Source: Acidobacteriota bacterium
GTDB taxonomy: Bacteria; Acidobacteriota; Terriglobia; Terriglobales; Acidobacteriaceae
Assembly: GCA_023410055.1 (NCBI GenBank)
Contig: JAEYQK010000119.1
Location: 1-64,000 of the forward strand
Direction: 5' to 3'
Length of the DNA stretch: 64,000 nt
A program made the position numbers and the translations under genes. The notes below the pieces were generated by a model. It saw only the letters and a list, made by a program, of their open reading frames with translations, was not told the origin of the DNA and ran no database searches. The first letter of the stretch is position 1. Each line of letters opens with the position of its first letter. Shown here piece by piece: positions 1-8,309 of this stretch.

Positions 1-71
1 CGTTTTTCATTCAGCACGCCACAGCAGCACTCGCGTCTTTCCTGCTATCATCCCCTTTTTGAGGATGACTG

Positions 72-1412
72 ATGAGAAAGTTGATTGCATTCCTGCTCCT
101 GACGACTTTTTCCGCCTGTGCCGCCGATTACACCGTCCGTCAGTCCAACGCTGACTACCGCGCTCGACGCGTGGCACTCTCACAGAAGACGAACGGCGGA
201 GTTATCGTCCTCTTCGCCGGAACCGAAGCCGAGGGCCAGAACGCGACCAACGGCTTCCGCCAGGACAACTACTTCTATTACCTGACCGGCTGGGATGAAC
301 CCGGCGCGGCGCTAGTCATTGCACCCATTGTTGCGGCAAAAGACGACAAGCCCGCTCGCGCTTACGAGGAGATCCTCTTTCTTCCGGCGCACAACGTCTC
401 TCAAGAACGCTGGACCGGCCCCAAGCTTGGTCCCGAGAGCCGGAATGCAAAGGAGATCACCGGTTTTGATCGTGTCGAAGTCCTGGATAAGCTGCGCGAC
501 GAACTAGTGCGCATCTTGCCGCAACCTCGGTCGACTGTCTTTTCTGACCTGCCGGCGTACGGCGAGACTTCACCGTCTGCGGGACCGCTCCAATGGCTCA
601 CGCGCGCCAATGCCTTTCCGAACTACAACAACTTTGAGGACGTAAAGCCGCTGATTGACGAGATGCGCATGCTCAAGGACGCCGGAGAGATGCAACGAAT
701 CCGTTATGCAACGAATGCATCTGTCGCGGCCCACCTGGCGGCACTCAAAGCCATGAAGCCCCAGTTGCAGGAACTCCAGATCGCGTGGCTTATGGAATAC
801 ACCTTCGGCCAAAAGGGTTGCGAGCGCCCGGCCTTCGCTCCGATCGTGGGCGCTGGGTTCAACTCGACCGTGCTCCACTACGAAGCTGGACACAACGTGA
901 TCAAAGACGGTGATCTGGTTGTTATGGATGTGGCTGGCGAGTACGCCATGTATGCCTCGGACATCACTCGCACGGCTCCTGCGAACGGCCATTTCACTCC
1001 CCGCCAGCGCGAGATCTATAACATCGTGCTTGGCGCACAGCAGGCAGCGATTGACGCATTTCAGTCCGGCAAGTTTGTGATAAACCCACAAGCGGAGAAT
1101 TCGCTCTACAAGGTCGCGTTCGACTACATCAACACGCACGGTAAGGATCTCCACGGTCAACCCTTGGGCAAGTACTTCATTCACGGACTAAGCCATTACG
1201 TCGGGCTCGAGGTTCACGACGCAGGCAGCACGAAGACACCGCTCGGCCCAGGTATGGTCTTCACCATCGAGCCGGGTATCTATATTCCGGAGGAGAAAAT
1301 AGGGGTCCGAATCGAAGACATTTTCTGGGTGGACCCAAGCGGCAAGCTAGTGATGCTCTCGCAAGGTCTGCCTCGAACGGCAGCTGAGGTGGAAGCCTCA
1401 ATGAAACCGTAG
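72..1412 (+). CDS. Secreted Xaa-Pro aminopeptidase (M24B family)
   Basis: This 446-residue protein has a hydrophobic signal peptide (about residues 1-18, ending near SACA|ADY). An aminopeptidase-P N-terminal domain follows (about 20-180) and then a pita-bread metallopeptidase domain. Metal-ligand motifs are visible: VVMDVAGEY and SDITRT supply the two aspartates, HGLSHYVGLEVHD the histidine, and FTIEPGIY and GVRIEDI the glutamates. The family removes N-terminal residues that precede proline, using two metal ions. The export signal suggests it works on peptides in the periplasm. The start is the ATG at 72 after GAGGATGACTG. The length is normal for bacterial PepP relatives. It stands alone upstream of a small membrane ORF. 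Confidence 0.93.
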   Translation: MRKLIAFLLLTTFSACAADYTVRQSNADYRARRVALSQKTNGGVIVLFAGTEAEGQNATNGFRQDNYFYYLTGWDEPGAALVIAPIVAAKDDKPARAYEEILFLPAHNVSQERWTGPKLGPESRNAKEITGFDRVEVLDKLRDELVRILPQPRSTVFSDLPAYGETSPSAGPLQWLTRANAFPNYNNFEDVKPLIDEMRMLKDAGEMQRIRYATNASVAAHLAALKAMKPQLQELQIAWLMEYTFGQKGCERPAFAPIVGAGFNSTVLHYEAGHNVIKDGDLVVMDVAGEYAMYASDITRTAPANGHFTPRQREIYNIVLGAQQAAIDAFQSGKFVINPQAENSLYKVAFDYINTHGKDLHGQPLGKYFIHGLSHYVGLEVHDAGSTKTPLGPGMVFTIEPGIYIPEEKIGVRIEDIFWVDPSGKLVMLSQGLPRTAAEVEASMKP

Positions 1413-1457
1413 GTAACTTGCGCCAACAGTTACTAGGCGCAGATTTGCCGGTTACCT
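1411..1457 (+). other. Nested inverted repeat after the aminopeptidase gene
   Basis: The arm AGGTAAC (1411-1417) pairs with GTTACCT (1451-1457), and GCGCC (1420-1424) pairs with GGCGC (1436-1440) inside it. It begins at the stop codon of the aminopeptidase gene. No T-run follows, so an intrinsic terminator is not proven. It may be an RNA 3'-end structure. Confidence 0.3.
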
Positions 1458-1473
1458 GATATGCTAGTCGGCA

Positions 1474-1650
1474 GTGTTGATTTTGTATGCCATTCTGGTG
1501 CTGTGCACGGTTGCAGTCGTGGGCGTCGCCATTGCGTGTTGGCGACACGTCTACCGCAACCTGCGGGGCACAGCTTCGCGGAGCGCCGCAGTCTCGACGC
1601 CGCAAGACACCGTGGCACAGGCCCCCCAGGATGCGAACGAGCGCAGCTAA
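1474..1650 (+). CDS. Small single-pass membrane protein (GTG start)
   Basis: Reading from the GTG at 1474 gives 58 residues to the TAA at 1648. A strongly hydrophobic helix occupies about residues 2-22 (ILYAILVLCTVAVVGVAIAC). A basic stretch follows (WRHVYRNLRG) and then a polar, Ala/Gln-rich tail ending ANERS. This positive-inside, one-helix layout is typical of real small membrane proteins and unlikely in noise. No clear ribosome binding site is visible, so the start is uncertain; TTG at 1477 is an alternative. The overlapping frame from 1461 lacks such organisation. The function is unknown. Confidence 0.45.
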   Translation: MLILYAILVLCTVAVVGVAIACWRHVYRNLRGTASRSAAVSTPQDTVAQAPQDANERS

Positions 1651-1813
1651 CATGGCGCATTAAACTTCGCTTTGCTTCTTACCGAGGTTGACCGCTAATT
1701 CGTTTTCGAATATTGCATTCATAATGAACGTCGCAGAGTTGCGACCTGGCAGCCAGCGGGTGAGCCGCTGAATTAGGGAGCGCTTGGGCACTCACACCCG
1801 GCGCAAAGCAGAT

Positions 1814-2719
1814 ATGGGAACGACCGATATTAAAGACGACATGATCCGAGAGATTTCAATCGCGCATAGTCCCGATTCCGACGACGCCTTCATGTTTTAT
1901 GCCCTGGCCACGAACAAGATTCGTGTTCCCGGCCTGAAGTTCACACACACGCTGTGCGATATCGAAACGCTGAATCGGAAGGCGATGGAAGGCGACGGTC
2001 AGTATGACGTCACCGCGATTTCTTTTCACGCTTATCCCTATCTCCAGGACAAGTACGCACTGCTTCCGAGCGGCGGTAGCGTAGGTGACGGCTACGGGCC
2101 GATGATCGTAGCACACAAGGCTTTTACGCTGGACGAGATCAAGACGGTCAAAGTAGCCATCCCCGGAACGCTGACTACCGCGTATCTGGCCCTGAAGTTG
2201 TTCTGCCCTGAGATCGAGACCGAAGTCGTGCCCTTTGATCACATCATTCCGCAGGTGCTCGAAGGCAAATACCAGGCGGGTCTGATCATTCACGAAGGCC
2301 AGCTTACTTTTTCGAAGTCTGGTCTCTTCCGCGTTGTCGATCTCGGCAAATGGTGGCTCGAAACGCAGAAGCTGCCACTCCCGTTAGGTGGAAACGCGAT
2401 CCGGCGGTCACTCGGAACCGAGTTGATGACCAAAGTCGCGGCGACACTTAAGGACAGCATCCAGTACTCGCTCGATCACCGCGAGGAAGCGCTCGAATAC
2501 GCGATGCAGTTCGCCCGCGACCTCGACCCGCAACTCGCCGACAAGTTCGTCGGCATGTACGTCAACGAGCGGACACTCGACTACGGCAAAGACGGGCGCG
2601 ATGCCGTGAAGCGCCTGCTCGACATGGGCTTCAAGGCTGGCATCATCCCGCGCAAAGCCAAAGTCGATTTCATAAGCGATAAGGCCCCGCGCAGCAAGAC
2701 AGCACCAGTAGCAGAGTAA
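1814..2719 (+). CDS. mqnD: 1,4-dihydroxy-6-naphthoate synthase, menaquinone futalosine pathway
   Basis: The protein matches MqnD by recognisable segments: an N-terminal strand followed by HSPDSDDAFMFYAL, then DIETLNRKAMEG, GDGYGPMIVA, IPGTLTTAYLALKLF, GLIIHEGQLTF, VDLGKWW and LPLPLGGNAIRR. MqnD converts cyclic dehypoxanthine futalosine to 1,4-dihydroxy-6-naphthoate in the cytoplasm, a late step of the futalosine route to menaquinone. The ATG at 1814 was chosen. An upstream TTG at 1784 would add ten residues that are not family-like, and a further in-frame ATG lies nine codons after 1814. No other mqn gene is in the window. The stop codon is followed almost directly by a GATCGGGT-type repeat. 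Confidence 0.9.
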   Translation: MGTTDIKDDMIREISIAHSPDSDDAFMFYALATNKIRVPGLKFTHTLCDIETLNRKAMEGDGQYDVTAISFHAYPYLQDKYALLPSGGSVGDGYGPMIVAHKAFTLDEIKTVKVAIPGTLTTAYLALKLFCPEIETEVVPFDHIIPQVLEGKYQAGLIIHEGQLTFSKSGLFRVVDLGKWWLETQKLPLPLGGNAIRRSLGTELMTKVAATLKDSIQYSLDHREEALEYAMQFARDLDPQLADKFVGMYVNERTLDYGKDGRDAVKRLLDMGFKAGIIPRKAKVDFISDKAPRSKTAPVAE

Positions 2720-2720
2720 A

Positions 2721-2758
2721 CAATCGGGTGATTGCGTGATCGGGTGGTCGGGTGATCT
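2721..2758 (+). repeat. GATCGGGT-type repeat directly after mqnD
   Basis: A 37-base run of degenerate units (AATCGGGTGATT, GATCGGGT, GGTCGGGTGAT) starts two bases after the mqnD stop. The same run, base for base, follows the ETF:quinone oxidoreductase gene at 11893-11930. A short inverted copy (2910-2923) sits just after the stop of the convergent gene at 2926, so both convergent genes carry the element in their own sense direction. Confidence 0.8.
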
Positions 2759-2838
2759 GTTCTGAATCTGTAGGCTGGGGCTTTGTGCTCCAGCCTTTCG
2801 ATTTTGTGACGAGTAGTTCTTCGTCGCACAAGCGAGAA

Positions 2839-2888
2839 GTAGCGCCGGACTCCAGTCCGGCACGTGCCGACCTGGAGGTCGGCGCTAC
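2839..2888. repeat. Double-hairpin intergenic repeat (GTAGCGCC family), copy 1
   Basis: This 50-base unit begins GTAGCGCC and ends GGCGCTAC. It is built of two perfect 18-base palindromes, GCCGGACTCCAGTCCGGC and GCCGACCTGGAGGTCGGC, joined by ACGT. Near-identical full copies lie at 7541-7590 and 10041-10090, with the two halves in the other order. Half or variant units lie at 24235, 26415, 38486 and 40763. This copy lies between the convergent mqnD and M49 genes. Confidence 0.9.
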
Positions 2889-2925
2889 TTCGCAGGCCAC
2901 GATTTGAGGCAATCACCCGATTGGC

Positions 2926-4653
2926 TCACTTCACTTTTACTGGCCAGTTGAAGATCGGCGTAATATCCACCGGAATATCATTCATGGCTTCGAATGATTG
3001 TTGTAGCTCCGCTGGAACGGTGTTGTACTTCTTGAACCAGTTCTCGGCACGCACGCGATCACCGGTTGCTTCGATTTCCAGCAACTCTTTCGCGAGTGCG
3101 TTGATCGCTGGAACCATCTTGTCGTAGTTGACGCTGTACTTACCCGAGGCGTCGCGCGTCACAACTCCCTGCTCCGACAGATAGTTGAACTCCATCAACT
3201 CGGCGCTACCGTGCGCTTCAGCGGTGCCAAAGCGGATCGTTCTGAACTGCCCGCCAACGTAGGACGTGAACAGCTCGTTCCGTTTCTCTTTCGGAAGATA
3301 GCCGTGGTCCATCAGCCATATCAGCCCGAACATCCCAAGAACGTCGGCCTTTGCCTCTTCCAGCCCGCTATAGGCTGCCCCGATGGCTTCGCGGATGTCG
3401 ACCTGTTTGCCGTTAACGCGCGCGAAACTCGGTCCGATGCCGTGCGAGATCTCGTGCATCATCGTGTGCATTAGATAGCCTTCGTCCGTAACTAGCGGAA
3501 CTTGGTCATCTCGCATGAGCCGCTTCGCCACTGGCACGATCACGTTGTTGACCCTGGCATCCATGAAGTTCTTGAAGAACATCTTTTTCGAACCCTTCTT
3601 CTCCTGGATCATCGGATCGTTCGGCAGATTGTCGGCCACCGCCTGATACCCGTGCGTCATGTCGCCCGATCGGAATGGTGCATTCACCACCTCCATCGGC
3701 ATCTGCAAGCCCTTCTTCGACGGTTTATCCTCAGGCGCAATCGGCAGAGCTTCCTGAATATCGGCAACGTACTTTTCGAACAGCTCCAGCTTTTGACTTT
3801 CCTTTTCATCGCGGATCATCACCGCCGCGCCGTACGAAGTCTTCACGCCCAGCAGGTCGTCCAGATACACCTCGTAGGGCGCAAAGATAATGTCGATCTT
3901 CGGATTCTTCAGGTCGAGCCACTTGAAGTCACTCTTAACGAAGTCATCCGTGAGCAATGCGTCCGCGCGTAGGGTCAAGAACTCGGCGAAATCCTTATCG
4001 CTGCTCAACGCCGCTGCCTCGCGCAGGAGTTTCGCCGCTGGCACGAGAAATTCGCGGAAGGCCACGTGATACGGAACGGTCTCCAGCCCACCGTCTTTGG
4101 CGCGCACGAGCGTGTAGCCGCTGTAGATATCCGCGCGCTGCTCCGGATGCTCCTTTACGTAAGCCTCAATCTTTTCGCGCGTGATGTCCGCCGGGTAAAA
4201 CCCGCGCCCTGCCGGCATCGTCTCCGTTCCTACGAAAGGCTTATTGTGGTCGAGCAGATCGAATCGCCCTCCGTTGAGGAACATATATTCGCGGACAAGC
4301 TGATCCTGAGTCGCGTTGCTGGGTGCCAATTGCAGATATAGCCTCAGCCCCTCCGGATCGCTCTGACGCCAATACATGCTCTCGAAGTACTGCGAGGCCG
4401 CGACCAGCTTCTCGACCATCTGCACCTCGCGCGGAGTCAGGCCGGCCTTATTGAACGGCATCGGCACAGGCTTGTATTGCTGAATACGCTGTTTCAGGTC
4501 TGGAGCAACATGCATGTTGGCCGTCATCGGACCAGTGGCAGCACGCCCATGACCGATGGGGTATCTCCTTTTCTTTGCGGAACTCTTGGCCTGGGCAAAA
4601 CAAAACGCGGAAGACACGACTGTCAACAGCAGCAAAAATGCGATCTTCTTCAT
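2926..4653 (-). CDS. Secreted M49-like (dipeptidyl-peptidase III-type) zinc peptidase
   Basis: The 575-residue protein has a signal peptide (MKKIAFLLLLTVVSSAFCFA) and a basic mature start. The probable zinc site is HTMMHEISHGIGPS followed about 50 residues later by LEEAKADVLGM. Classical DPP III enzymes have HExxGH plus EExxAE/D. A five-residue HEISH form is known from the Caldithrix abyssi M49 enzyme, and this protein has that form. The family releases dipeptides from the N-terminus of short peptides. Export suggests peptide scavenging in the periplasm. It diverges from the HAD gene at 4720 and converges on mqnD. Confidence 0.82.
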   Translation of the reverse strand: MKKIAFLLLLTVVSSAFCFAQAKSSAKKRRYPIGHGRAATGPMTANMHVAPDLKQRIQQYKPVPMPFNKAGLTPREVQMVEKLVAASQYFESMYWRQSDPEGLRLYLQLAPSNATQDQLVREYMFLNGGRFDLLDHNKPFVGTETMPAGRGFYPADITREKIEAYVKEHPEQRADIYSGYTLVRAKDGGLETVPYHVAFREFLVPAAKLLREAAALSSDKDFAEFLTLRADALLTDDFVKSDFKWLDLKNPKIDIIFAPYEVYLDDLLGVKTSYGAAVMIRDEKESQKLELFEKYVADIQEALPIAPEDKPSKKGLQMPMEVVNAPFRSGDMTHGYQAVADNLPNDPMIQEKKGSKKMFFKNFMDARVNNVIVPVAKRLMRDDQVPLVTDEGYLMHTMMHEISHGIGPSFARVNGKQVDIREAIGAAYSGLEEAKADVLGMFGLIWLMDHGYLPKEKRNELFTSYVGGQFRTIRFGTAEAHGSAELMEFNYLSEQGVVTRDASGKYSVNYDKMVPAINALAKELLEIEATGDRVRAENWFKKYNTVPAELQQSFEAMNDIPVDITPIFNWPVKVK

Positions 4654-4719
4654 ATAGTCGGGATTTTAGCAGACGATATGCAGCTACTCGCCTTGTCCGT
4701 TATCATTGGATGCATACAC

Positions 4720-5433
4720 ATGGGAAACGATCAGAAGACCAACGGTGCGCAAACGCTGCTCATCGACGCCGACGACACTCTTTGGGCCAATAACGTCTAC
4801 TTCGAGCGCGTAATCGCCGAATTCATTTCATTCCTGAACCATCAGGAATTCACGCGCGAAGACGTTCGCGCCGTTCTCAATGAAGTCGAGCGCGAGTGCA
4901 TCGTCAAGCACGGCTACGGGACCAACAGCTTCGCTCACGCTCTCGTCGACACCTTCGAGCGCCTATCGGTCGAACCGGTTACACCGGCCCTGCACGAAAC
5001 CATACGCGGACTGGCCTATGGTCTCGCCGAGCACCCGATCGAGCCTTTCGACGGCGTTCCCGAAACCCTCGAGTATCTCGCGGCGCGTCATCACCTGATC
5101 ATGGTGACCAAGGGCGACATAGTTGAGCAGTCCGGCAAAGTCGACCGTTCAGGATTGAAAGACCATTTCGCTGCACTTGAAATCGTCGCTGAGAAAGATC
5201 CCGCCACATTTCATTCGATCGTTGAAAAGTACGGACTTGCGAACGACCAGACGTGGATGATCGGCAACAGCCCGAAATCCGACATCAATCCCGCACTCGC
5301 CGCCGGTCTCAACGCCATCTTCATCCCGCACGATATGACTTGGATCCTCGAGCAGGACGAAGTTGTGACTGTCGGCACCACGGGAAAGTTCCTGACGATC
5401 CCCAGCTTCGCTGAATTGAAATTGCATTTCTAG
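4720..5433 (+). CDS. HAD-superfamily phosphatase-like hydrolase
   Basis: HAD motifs are present in order. LLIDADDTLW supplies the nucleophile and acid aspartates (motif I), MVTKGD the motif II Thr, a lysine-containing segment follows, and MIGNSPKSDINPA supplies motif IV. A helical cap domain lies between motifs I and II, as in subfamily IA (YjjG/phosphoglycolate phosphatase-like). It is a soluble cytoplasmic enzyme of 237 residues. The ATG at 4720 was chosen because upstream residues are unlike the family and overlap the divergent peptidase gene. The substrate cannot be told from sequence. Confidence 0.85.
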   Translation: MGNDQKTNGAQTLLIDADDTLWANNVYFERVIAEFISFLNHQEFTREDVRAVLNEVERECIVKHGYGTNSFAHALVDTFERLSVEPVTPALHETIRGLAYGLAEHPIEPFDGVPETLEYLAARHHLIMVTKGDIVEQSGKVDRSGLKDHFAALEIVAEKDPATFHSIVEKYGLANDQTWMIGNSPKSDINPALAAGLNAIFIPHDMTWILEQDEVVTVGTTGKFLTIPSFAELKLHF

Positions 5434-5596
5434 TCTGCAACGGTGTTGGACTAGATCATCCGTTCATCCGGTCATCCGCTCTGCCGATTCTTGCTTGGCA
5501 CCAAACTCATCAATACGAAGTCGGATGCACTGTCGCCGGTGCACCGCACCTTCGTGTTAGCCTGATATTGCTCTGGCGTTCTCCCACCTCGTATCG
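5434..5596 (+). other. Intergenic region upstream of the HD-GYP gene
   Basis: This stretch has a short GATC-rich tract (about 5452-5480, with TCATCCGTTCATCCGGTCATC) that resembles a degraded form of the repeat found after other stop codons. No convincing promoter or terminator was seen. Confidence 0.4.
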
Positions 5597-6847
5597 GTGG
5601 TGACGCGAAACAAATTCCGGCGACTCCTCCTCACGTTTGGAGCGCTTTCCGACTTCGGCGCTGAACTAATCGCTGAACGCGATTTTACGCACACTGCACG
5701 CAGTATCATCACGCGGCTGTGCGATACTTTCGGCGCGCGGGAGGCTGCCCTTTTTACGTTCGACGACAAGCCCTCGGCGCTTACATCTGTAGTGGCTCAG
5801 GGCTTCTCTCGTTTTCCTGAGCCCGCGCGCATTCCGCTTTTGCCAAAGCAGGTGCACGCTCTAAGCACCGCTCGAAAACCGCTGCTCCTTTCCTCCGCCA
5901 ACTGCTCGCAGTATTTCACGCTAAACGGCAACGTCTCTCCTGAAGTGTTCAAGTGCATCGCGCCACTGAAAGTTGGAAGTAAGTTGGCCGGAGTCATCGC
6001 CCTTGGACAGCGCGAAGACGGTTCGGAATACGGAGAAGATGAAGTTGCAGCGCTCGTTCCGCTGTCGAATTATGTTGCGCTTGCCGTTCAGAACTGGGCA
6101 CTCAAGCAGTCGCTCGAATATCGCGTCGCCGAGAATCTTCGTCTGCTGGGATCGCTGCACAATTTCTACGACGACGCGCTTGAAGCCTTCGCTTCCGCAA
6201 TCGACGCCAAGCACATATCCGTACACGGACACTCTCTGCGAGTTGGCCATTACGCCGCGGGCATCGGGGATGCTATCGGCCTGAGCGCTACCGAGAGCGC
6301 AGGCTTGAAAGCCGCGGGCTATCTACACGACATCGGCAAGATCGCCGTTGACAACAGCATCTTCAGCAAGGCCAGCAAGCTAGACGCGGACGAGTTCCGC
6401 GCAATGGCCGATCACACGGTCGTCGGACACCGCATCGTCGCCAGCGTCGAGTTCCCCTGGCCGCGCATCCCCGACGTTGTCCGCTGGCACCACGAACGCG
6501 GAGACGGCTCCGGCTACCCCGATCGCCTGCACACCGAGGATCTGCCGCTGGCCGCGCGCATCACCAGTGTTGCTGACGTCTTCGACGCAATGATGAGCGA
6601 GCGCCCATATCGCAGTCCCCTCTCAATTGGAGATACGCTTCGCGAACTCGTGCAGCTTGCTCCTGCGAAGCTCGATCCCATTGCGGTGCAAGGGCTCCTA
6701 ATTCAGATTCGCCGAGATGCTGCGGGCAGCAACAAGAAGCCGTTCCTTGACAACCATCACATTTGCAGCATCGGCCCTACCGACGTCGACCAGTTCGCAT
6801 CGCTGTTGCAACACAAGATGAACAACCGCCGCACCTATTCCTGTTAG
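5597..6847 (+). CDS. GAF-HD-GYP protein, probable cyclic-di-GMP phosphodiesterase
   Basis: Residues about 20-175 form a GAF-like sensory domain. Residues about 190-370 are an HD-GYP domain with HSLRVGHYAAG, YLHDIGKIAVD, HTVVGHRIV, WHHERGDGSGYPD and SVADVFDAMMSERPYR, so the HD pair and the GYP signature are intact. The family hydrolyses c-di-GMP and controls motility or biofilm choices. There is no membrane segment, so a cytoplasmic ligand is probably sensed. GTG at 5597 is the first in-frame start that gives the full GAF domain. Its stop is one base from the end of the convergent DUF457 gene. Confidence 0.88.
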   Translation: MVTRNKFRRLLLTFGALSDFGAELIAERDFTHTARSIITRLCDTFGAREAALFTFDDKPSALTSVVAQGFSRFPEPARIPLLPKQVHALSTARKPLLLSSANCSQYFTLNGNVSPEVFKCIAPLKVGSKLAGVIALGQREDGSEYGEDEVAALVPLSNYVALAVQNWALKQSLEYRVAENLRLLGSLHNFYDDALEAFASAIDAKHISVHGHSLRVGHYAAGIGDAIGLSATESAGLKAAGYLHDIGKIAVDNSIFSKASKLDADEFRAMADHTVVGHRIVASVEFPWPRIPDVVRWHHERGDGSGYPDRLHTEDLPLAARITSVADVFDAMMSERPYRSPLSIGDTLRELVQLAPAKLDPIAVQGLLIQIRRDAAGSNKKPFLDNHHICSIGPTDVDQFASLLQHKMNNRRTYSC

Positions 6848-6848
6848 T

Positions 6849-7472
6849 TCACCCCATCGACTTTCCGGCAGACTCACGCTTGTTGCGAAACCACCCGCGC
6901 ATTGCCTCTACCGCTGCCTCATCCGCGCTGCGCGACACAAACTCCAACGGCGTTCTTCCGTTCTTCACCGCGATCCACATCATCAGCGCGATCAGAACGC
7001 ACGTGATCGCCACGTTGGGCCACGCATTCAGTCCCCACTGCCCCGACCATGTCCAAGTCCAGTTTGAAAACGGCTTCAGGTACGGCACCGGCCACGCATA
7101 ACCATCCGGCCCGCGCGAACCCAGGATGTCTTCTAGCAGATGAACATGAAACGCTATGAACACCAGCGCCGCCGTGGCCAAAATCGAATCAGAGGATGAC
7201 CCATCCTTGCGCGGCAAGGGTGGGGATTTCAGTAGAATCACCGCCGCCGCAGTCACTACCACCGCAAACAGCAACGTGTGCAGCGCGTGATGATACTCCG
7301 AGAACCACAACAACGGATGACTTGTGCGTCGCGTTAGCAACTCCGGTACAACGCCCAGTCCGTCCATATCAGGGATCACGGCCGCAGCAGTGACCAGCGC
7401 GCGCTCGCGCCGGTCCAAGCGTGCGACGTTGGCCAACGCCCATCCTGTCAGAAAATGCGTCACCGGACTCAT
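6849..7472 (-). CDS. DUF457-type membrane protein (YdjM-like metal-dependent hydrolase)
   Basis: The protein starts MSPVTHFLTGWALAN and continues VIPDMDGLG, with later HHALHTLLFAVV and FHVHLLEDILGSRGPDG. This His/Asp pattern is that of the DUF457/YdjM membrane-bound metal-dependent hydrolase family. About four membrane helices are visible. The biochemical role of the family is poorly known. Residues about 82-91 (PPLPRKDGSS region) are translated from a palindromic repeat at 7200-7227 inserted in frame within a loop between helices. It converges on the HD-GYP gene. Confidence 0.75.
   Translation of the reverse strand: MSPVTHFLTGWALANVARLDRRERALVTAAAVIPDMDGLGVVPELLTRRTSHPLLWFSEYHHALHTLLFAVVVTAAAVILLKSPPLPRKDGSSSDSILATAALVFIAFHVHLLEDILGSRGPDGYAWPVPYLKPFSNWTWTWSGQWGLNAWPNVAITCVLIALMMWIAVKNGRTPLEFVSRSADEAAVEAMRGWFRNKRESAGKSMG
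7200..7227. repeat. Palindromic repeat inside the DUF457 coding frame
   Basis: CCCATCCTTG, then CGCGG, then CAAGGGTGGGG form an imperfect hairpin. Repeats with CCCACCCTT/AAGGGTGGG arms are common between genes in acidobacterial genomes (recalled, not checked). Here it keeps the reading frame open and lies in a predicted loop between membrane helices. Confidence 0.65.
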
Positions 7473-7540
7473 GACGGCAATCTTCCCACTCCATCACGGC
7501 GCCGTAAACCGAATTCCCGATTCCCTCCGCTACCGGCGAA

Positions 7541-7590
7541 GTAGCGCCGACCTCCAGGTCGGCACGTGCCGGACTGGAGTCCGGCGCTAC
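7541..7590. repeat. Double-hairpin intergenic repeat (GTAGCGCC family), copy 2
   Basis: This is a full 50-base unit between the divergent DUF457 gene and msrB. The ACCTCCAGGT palindrome comes first and the GACTGGAGTC palindrome second. It differs from copy 3 (10041-10090) only in the central joint. Confidence 0.9.
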
Positions 7591-7686
7591 TTCTCGCTAC
7601 CTTCGCTTCCTCTGCGTCCTTTGCGTTGAGTGTCTTTCGCCGAATCCCTCATCGCCCCTTCTCCATCCAATCCACCGGAGAGACTC

Positions 7687-8109
7687 ATGCCCGACAAGAT
7701 CAACAAGTCCGAAAAAGAGTGGAAGCAAGAACTCACGCCCGAGCAGTACCGCATCCTGCGCGAGAAGGGTACGGAACGCCCCTTCACCGGCGAATACGCC
7801 CACACCAAAGATCCGGGTATGTATCTCTGCGCCGCCTGCGGCCAGGAACTCTTTGACTCCGAAACAAAGTACGAATCTGGCAGCGGATGGCCCAGCTTTT
7901 ACGCTCCCGCCGCTCCCGGTCGCGTTGAAGACACCGCCGACAACAGCCACGGCATGCGCCGCGTCGAAGTCACCTGCTCCCGCTGCGGTTCGCACCTCGG
8001 ACACGTCTTCCCCGATGGCCCGCATCCGACGGGCTTGCGCTATTGCATAAATTCGGCATCACTAAAACTGCAGCCCAAAGAAGAGTCGAAGAAGAAAGAT
8101 GTCGCCTGA
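7687..8109 (+). CDS. msrB: Peptide-methionine (R)-S-oxide reductase
   Basis: This is a 140-residue single-domain MsrB. Zinc ligands are CAAC (LCAACGQELF) and CSRCGSHLGH. Substrate-pocket motifs GSGWPSF and HVFPDGP are present, and the catalytic cysteine is in LRYCINSASL. It reduces methionine-R-sulfoxide in damaged proteins using thioredoxin. There is no signal peptide, so it is cytoplasmic. The active site is an ordinary Cys codon, not UGA, although the window has a selenocysteine tRNA. ATG at 7687 fits the family start; upstream codons read through repeat DNA. Confidence 0.95.
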   Translation: MPDKINKSEKEWKQELTPEQYRILREKGTERPFTGEYAHTKDPGMYLCAACGQELFDSETKYESGSGWPSFYAPAAPGRVEDTADNSHGMRRVEVTCSRCGSHLGHVFPDGPHPTGLRYCINSASLKLQPKEESKKKDVA

Positions 8110-8204
8110 AGGGTGCGCGTGAACGGTGCAGCCCCTGTTTAGGTCCGGTTGCTCCGAATAGGCGAACAGATGGGGATATCTAAACAGTAATCCCGCTTGT
8201 AACT

Positions 8205-8306
8205 CTAGAACTGATTGCTGTGAATAATCGTGTACGCGACCGCACACCCAAACAGCACAACGACTCCTGCCACTAACGACAATGCTAATGCTGCCCAACG
8301 CGACAT
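8205..8306 (-). CDS. 33-residue single-helix membrane protein
   Basis: The frame reads MSRWAALALSLVAG then VVVLFGCAVAYTII and ends HSNQF. Nearly the whole peptide is one membrane helix with a positive N-terminus. Its ATG lies three bases after the TAG of the 83-residue membrane protein at 8310-8561, so the two are probably translationally coupled. The function is unknown. The close spacing and clean hydrophobic pattern argue for a real gene. Confidence 0.5.
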   Translation of the reverse strand: MSRWAALALSLVAGVVVLFGCAVAYTIIHSNQF

Positions 8307-8309
8307 GTG

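Noticed and set aside
2721..2758. Possible CRISPR-like tandem in the GATCGGGT elements
   Set aside because: Units are short, degenerate and continuous, with no unique spacers of equal length and no cas genes.
7687..8109. MsrB as a selenoprotein
   Set aside because: The catalytic position is a normal cysteine codon in RYCINSASL, and the frame has no internal UGA.
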